NCBI GenBank assembly: GCA_015490395.1
Contig: WFXX01000073.1
Span: 1 to 7,401 of the forward strand
Direction: 5' to 3'
Source: Gammaproteobacteria bacterium
GTDB lineage: Bacteria; Pseudomonadota; Gammaproteobacteria; DRLM01
DNA length: 7,401 nucleotides
Shown: piece by piece, positions 6,885 through 7,401 of the stretch
Layout: the number at the start of each line of letters is the position of its first letter
How positions within the stretch are numbered: position 1 is the stretch's first letter
Made by a program: the position numbers and the translations under genes
Notes under the pieces: generated by a model
What the model was told of the DNA's origin: nothing
The model's database searches: none
Seen by the model: the letters and a program-made list of their open reading frames with translations, nothing else

Positions 6885-6912
6885 GTTATGCATTAGGAAT
6901 GCAAAATGTCAA
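6885..6912 (-). promoter_or_regulatory. promoter of the minus-strand ATPase, probably leaderless
   Basis: On the minus strand a perfect TTGACA (-35, plus-strand 6907-6912) is followed 16 nt later by CATAAC (4 of 6 matches to TATAAT, plus-strand 6885-6890). Only 7 nt separate the -10 from the ATG at 6877, so transcription should begin at or next to the start codon. The 35-nt stretch around it (6885-6919) has 24 A/T bases in an otherwise GC-rich region. No ribosome-binding site is possible in such a transcript, which suggests leaderless translation. Confidence 0.6.
6889..6903. promoter_or_regulatory. 15-bp palindrome, candidate operator
   Basis: TGCATT-AGG-AATGCA is a perfect inverted repeat with 6-bp arms and a 3-nt centre. 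It fills most of the spacer between the -35 and -10 boxes of the minus-strand ATPase and overlaps the -10 by two bases, the classic placement for a repressor site. The binding protein is unknown; autoregulation by the winged-helix part of the ATPase is one possibility. Confidence 0.5.
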
Positions 6913-6919
6913 ATAGCTA

Positions 6920-7272
6920 GAGCAAGCGCGGGTCTGCTGCGGGGGTCGAGCGGGGCAGGGTCCGTGCGGGGGGCCCCGCGTGGGGCGAGGCCCGGTGGGA
7001 GCCGCCGTCGCCGGCTCGCCGCGGGAGGCGGGCTGCGTGTCGGGCAGCGGCGATGCTGGGGAAGGCTGCCTGGAGCCGGCCCCGCCCGGCTCGCGGGACG
7101 GGAGGACCCGGAGGCGGCTCCGGGCACCGTGGGTAGCGGGACGTGCTGCCTGGTTGGAGGCGCGCGGCGGACGCGCCTGCCGGCGGCGGGCTGGGCCAGT
7201 CGCGGCGCAGCCCGAGGCCAGGGCGCAGGCCCCTTCCGGGGCGCGGAGGCTCCCTCCTGCGGGCCGGCTGCG
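6920..7272. other. gene-free GC-rich stretch
   Basis: Together with the promoter at 6878-6919 this makes about 395 bases without a convincing gene. A 150-residue reading frame on the minus strand (6909-7361) is Ala/Arg/Pro/Gly-rich, lacks any recognisable motif and overlaps the better-supported tail at 7273-7401, so it is taken as chance. Small inverted repeats occur: GGCGCG/CGCGCC at 7159-7164 and 7172-7177, and GCCCC/GGGGC at 7229-7233 and 7238-7242. The latter lies just downstream of the minus-strand gene end and could belong to its terminator, but there is no T-run. Confidence 0.5.
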
Positions 7273-7401
7273 CTACGGGCCGGGGCTGCCTTCCGGGCGT
7301 GGCCGGCGGCTCCGAGCCCCCCGGCGCCGTCCCGGGCGCGCCGCGCCGGCGAGCAGCCCAAGGCCCAGCAGGGCCGCGGTGGCCGGGGCGGGAGCGGAGC
7401 C
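7273..7401 (-). CDS. C-terminal end of a PEP-CTERM-like (exosortase-sorted) protein, partial
   Basis: Reading in from the right edge on the minus strand, one frame stays open for 42 residues to a TAG at 7275-7273. It contains PAPATAALLGLGLLAG followed by a cluster of arginines (RPGRRRGARSRR). PEP-CTERM signals have this order: a Pro-x-Pro-Ala-Thr-like motif, a short Leu/Gly-rich helix (LALLGLGLL type) and a basic end. Such tails target secreted proteins to an exosortase, which cleaves near the motif, in bacteria that make exopolysaccharide. Here the middle Glu of PEP is Ala, as in known PxPA variants. The tail after the helix (about 20 residues) is longer than the usual handful, which weakens the call. 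The mature part of the protein lies outside the window, and no exosortase gene is seen here. A generic C-terminal membrane anchor is the alternative. Confidence 0.45.
   Translation of the reverse strand, partial: GSAPAPATAALLGLGLLAGAARPGRRRGARSRRPRPEGSPGP

Noticed and set aside
4944..6893. 649-residue minus-strand reading frame across both ATPase genes
   Set aside because: Its sequence is a low-complexity Arg/Pro/Gly-rich shadow of the true minus-strand ATPase frame and also runs antisense to the plus-strand ATPase. It has no domain motifs.
5579..6916. 445-residue plus-strand reading frame antisense to the minus-strand ATPase
   Set aside because: It is a Gly/Asp/His/Leu-rich shadow without domains. 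The opposite strand has intact Walker motifs and its own promoter.
4262..6919. Transposon or integron-like boundaries around the ATPase pair
   Set aside because: No terminal inverted repeats, target-site duplications, transposase or integrase were found by eye at the two edges. Transfer is suggested only by composition.
7159..7242. Small inverted repeats as terminators
   Set aside because: Arms of 5-6 bp without T-runs are expected by chance in such GC-rich DNA.
6909..7361. 150-residue minus-strand reading frame near the right edge
   Set aside because: It is low-complexity Ala/Arg/Pro sequence, would read out of frame through the PEP-CTERM-like tail, and shows no motif or clear ribosome-binding site.

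Overview
This is a very GC-rich window (roughly 70-75% by eye), with codons ending almost always in G or C. It most resembles a high-GC proteobacterium, plausibly a gammaproteobacterium of the Ectothiorhodospiraceae type. That placement is an inference from composition and gene families, because no rRNA or other phylogenetic marker is present.

Left part (1-4147, plus strand): a surface-polysaccharide (O-antigen or capsule) segment. It starts with the last codons of a gene ending in a membrane helix. Next comes a membrane-anchored nucleotide-sugar 4,6-dehydratase of the WbpM/CapD/PglF family (best start 163), and then a class II glutamine amidotransferase/asparagine synthase (2156-4147). The dehydratase would make the 4-keto-6-deoxy UDP-sugar used for deoxyamino sugars. 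The synthase would make asparagine or, as is known for AsnB-like proteins in O-antigen clusters, amidate a uronic-acid sugar. A sigma70-like promoter and a clear Shine-Dalgarno precede the dehydratase. The 127-nt gap before the synthase holds two tandem hairpins, the second a perfect 14-bp GC stem ending just upstream of its start codon.

Middle part (4148-6877): two related AAA ATPases with C-terminal DUF4143, arranged convergently (4299-5483 plus, 5642-6877 minus). Both keep intact Walker A and B motifs, a winged-helix-like segment and PD-(D/E)XK-type acidic/lysine residues. Each is preceded by a short AT-rich islet with a -10-like box very close to the start codon and no Shine-Dalgarno, suggesting (near-)leaderless mRNAs. 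The minus-strand gene also has a perfect TTGACA box and a 15-bp palindrome between its promoter boxes. The pair looks like an accessory insert beside the glycan genes; its function is unknown.

Right part (6878-7401): about 395 bases with no convincing gene. Then, on the minus strand and running off the window, comes the C-terminus of a protein with a PEP-CTERM-like tail (PAPAT, GLGLL-type helix, Arg-rich end). If real, it would be a substrate of an exosortase, a system often linked to exopolysaccharide loci.

There are no tRNA or rRNA genes, CRISPR arrays, recognisable insertion sequences or attachment sites. The most interesting features are the convergent DUF4143 pair with its promoter/operator architecture, and the PEP-CTERM-like tail.
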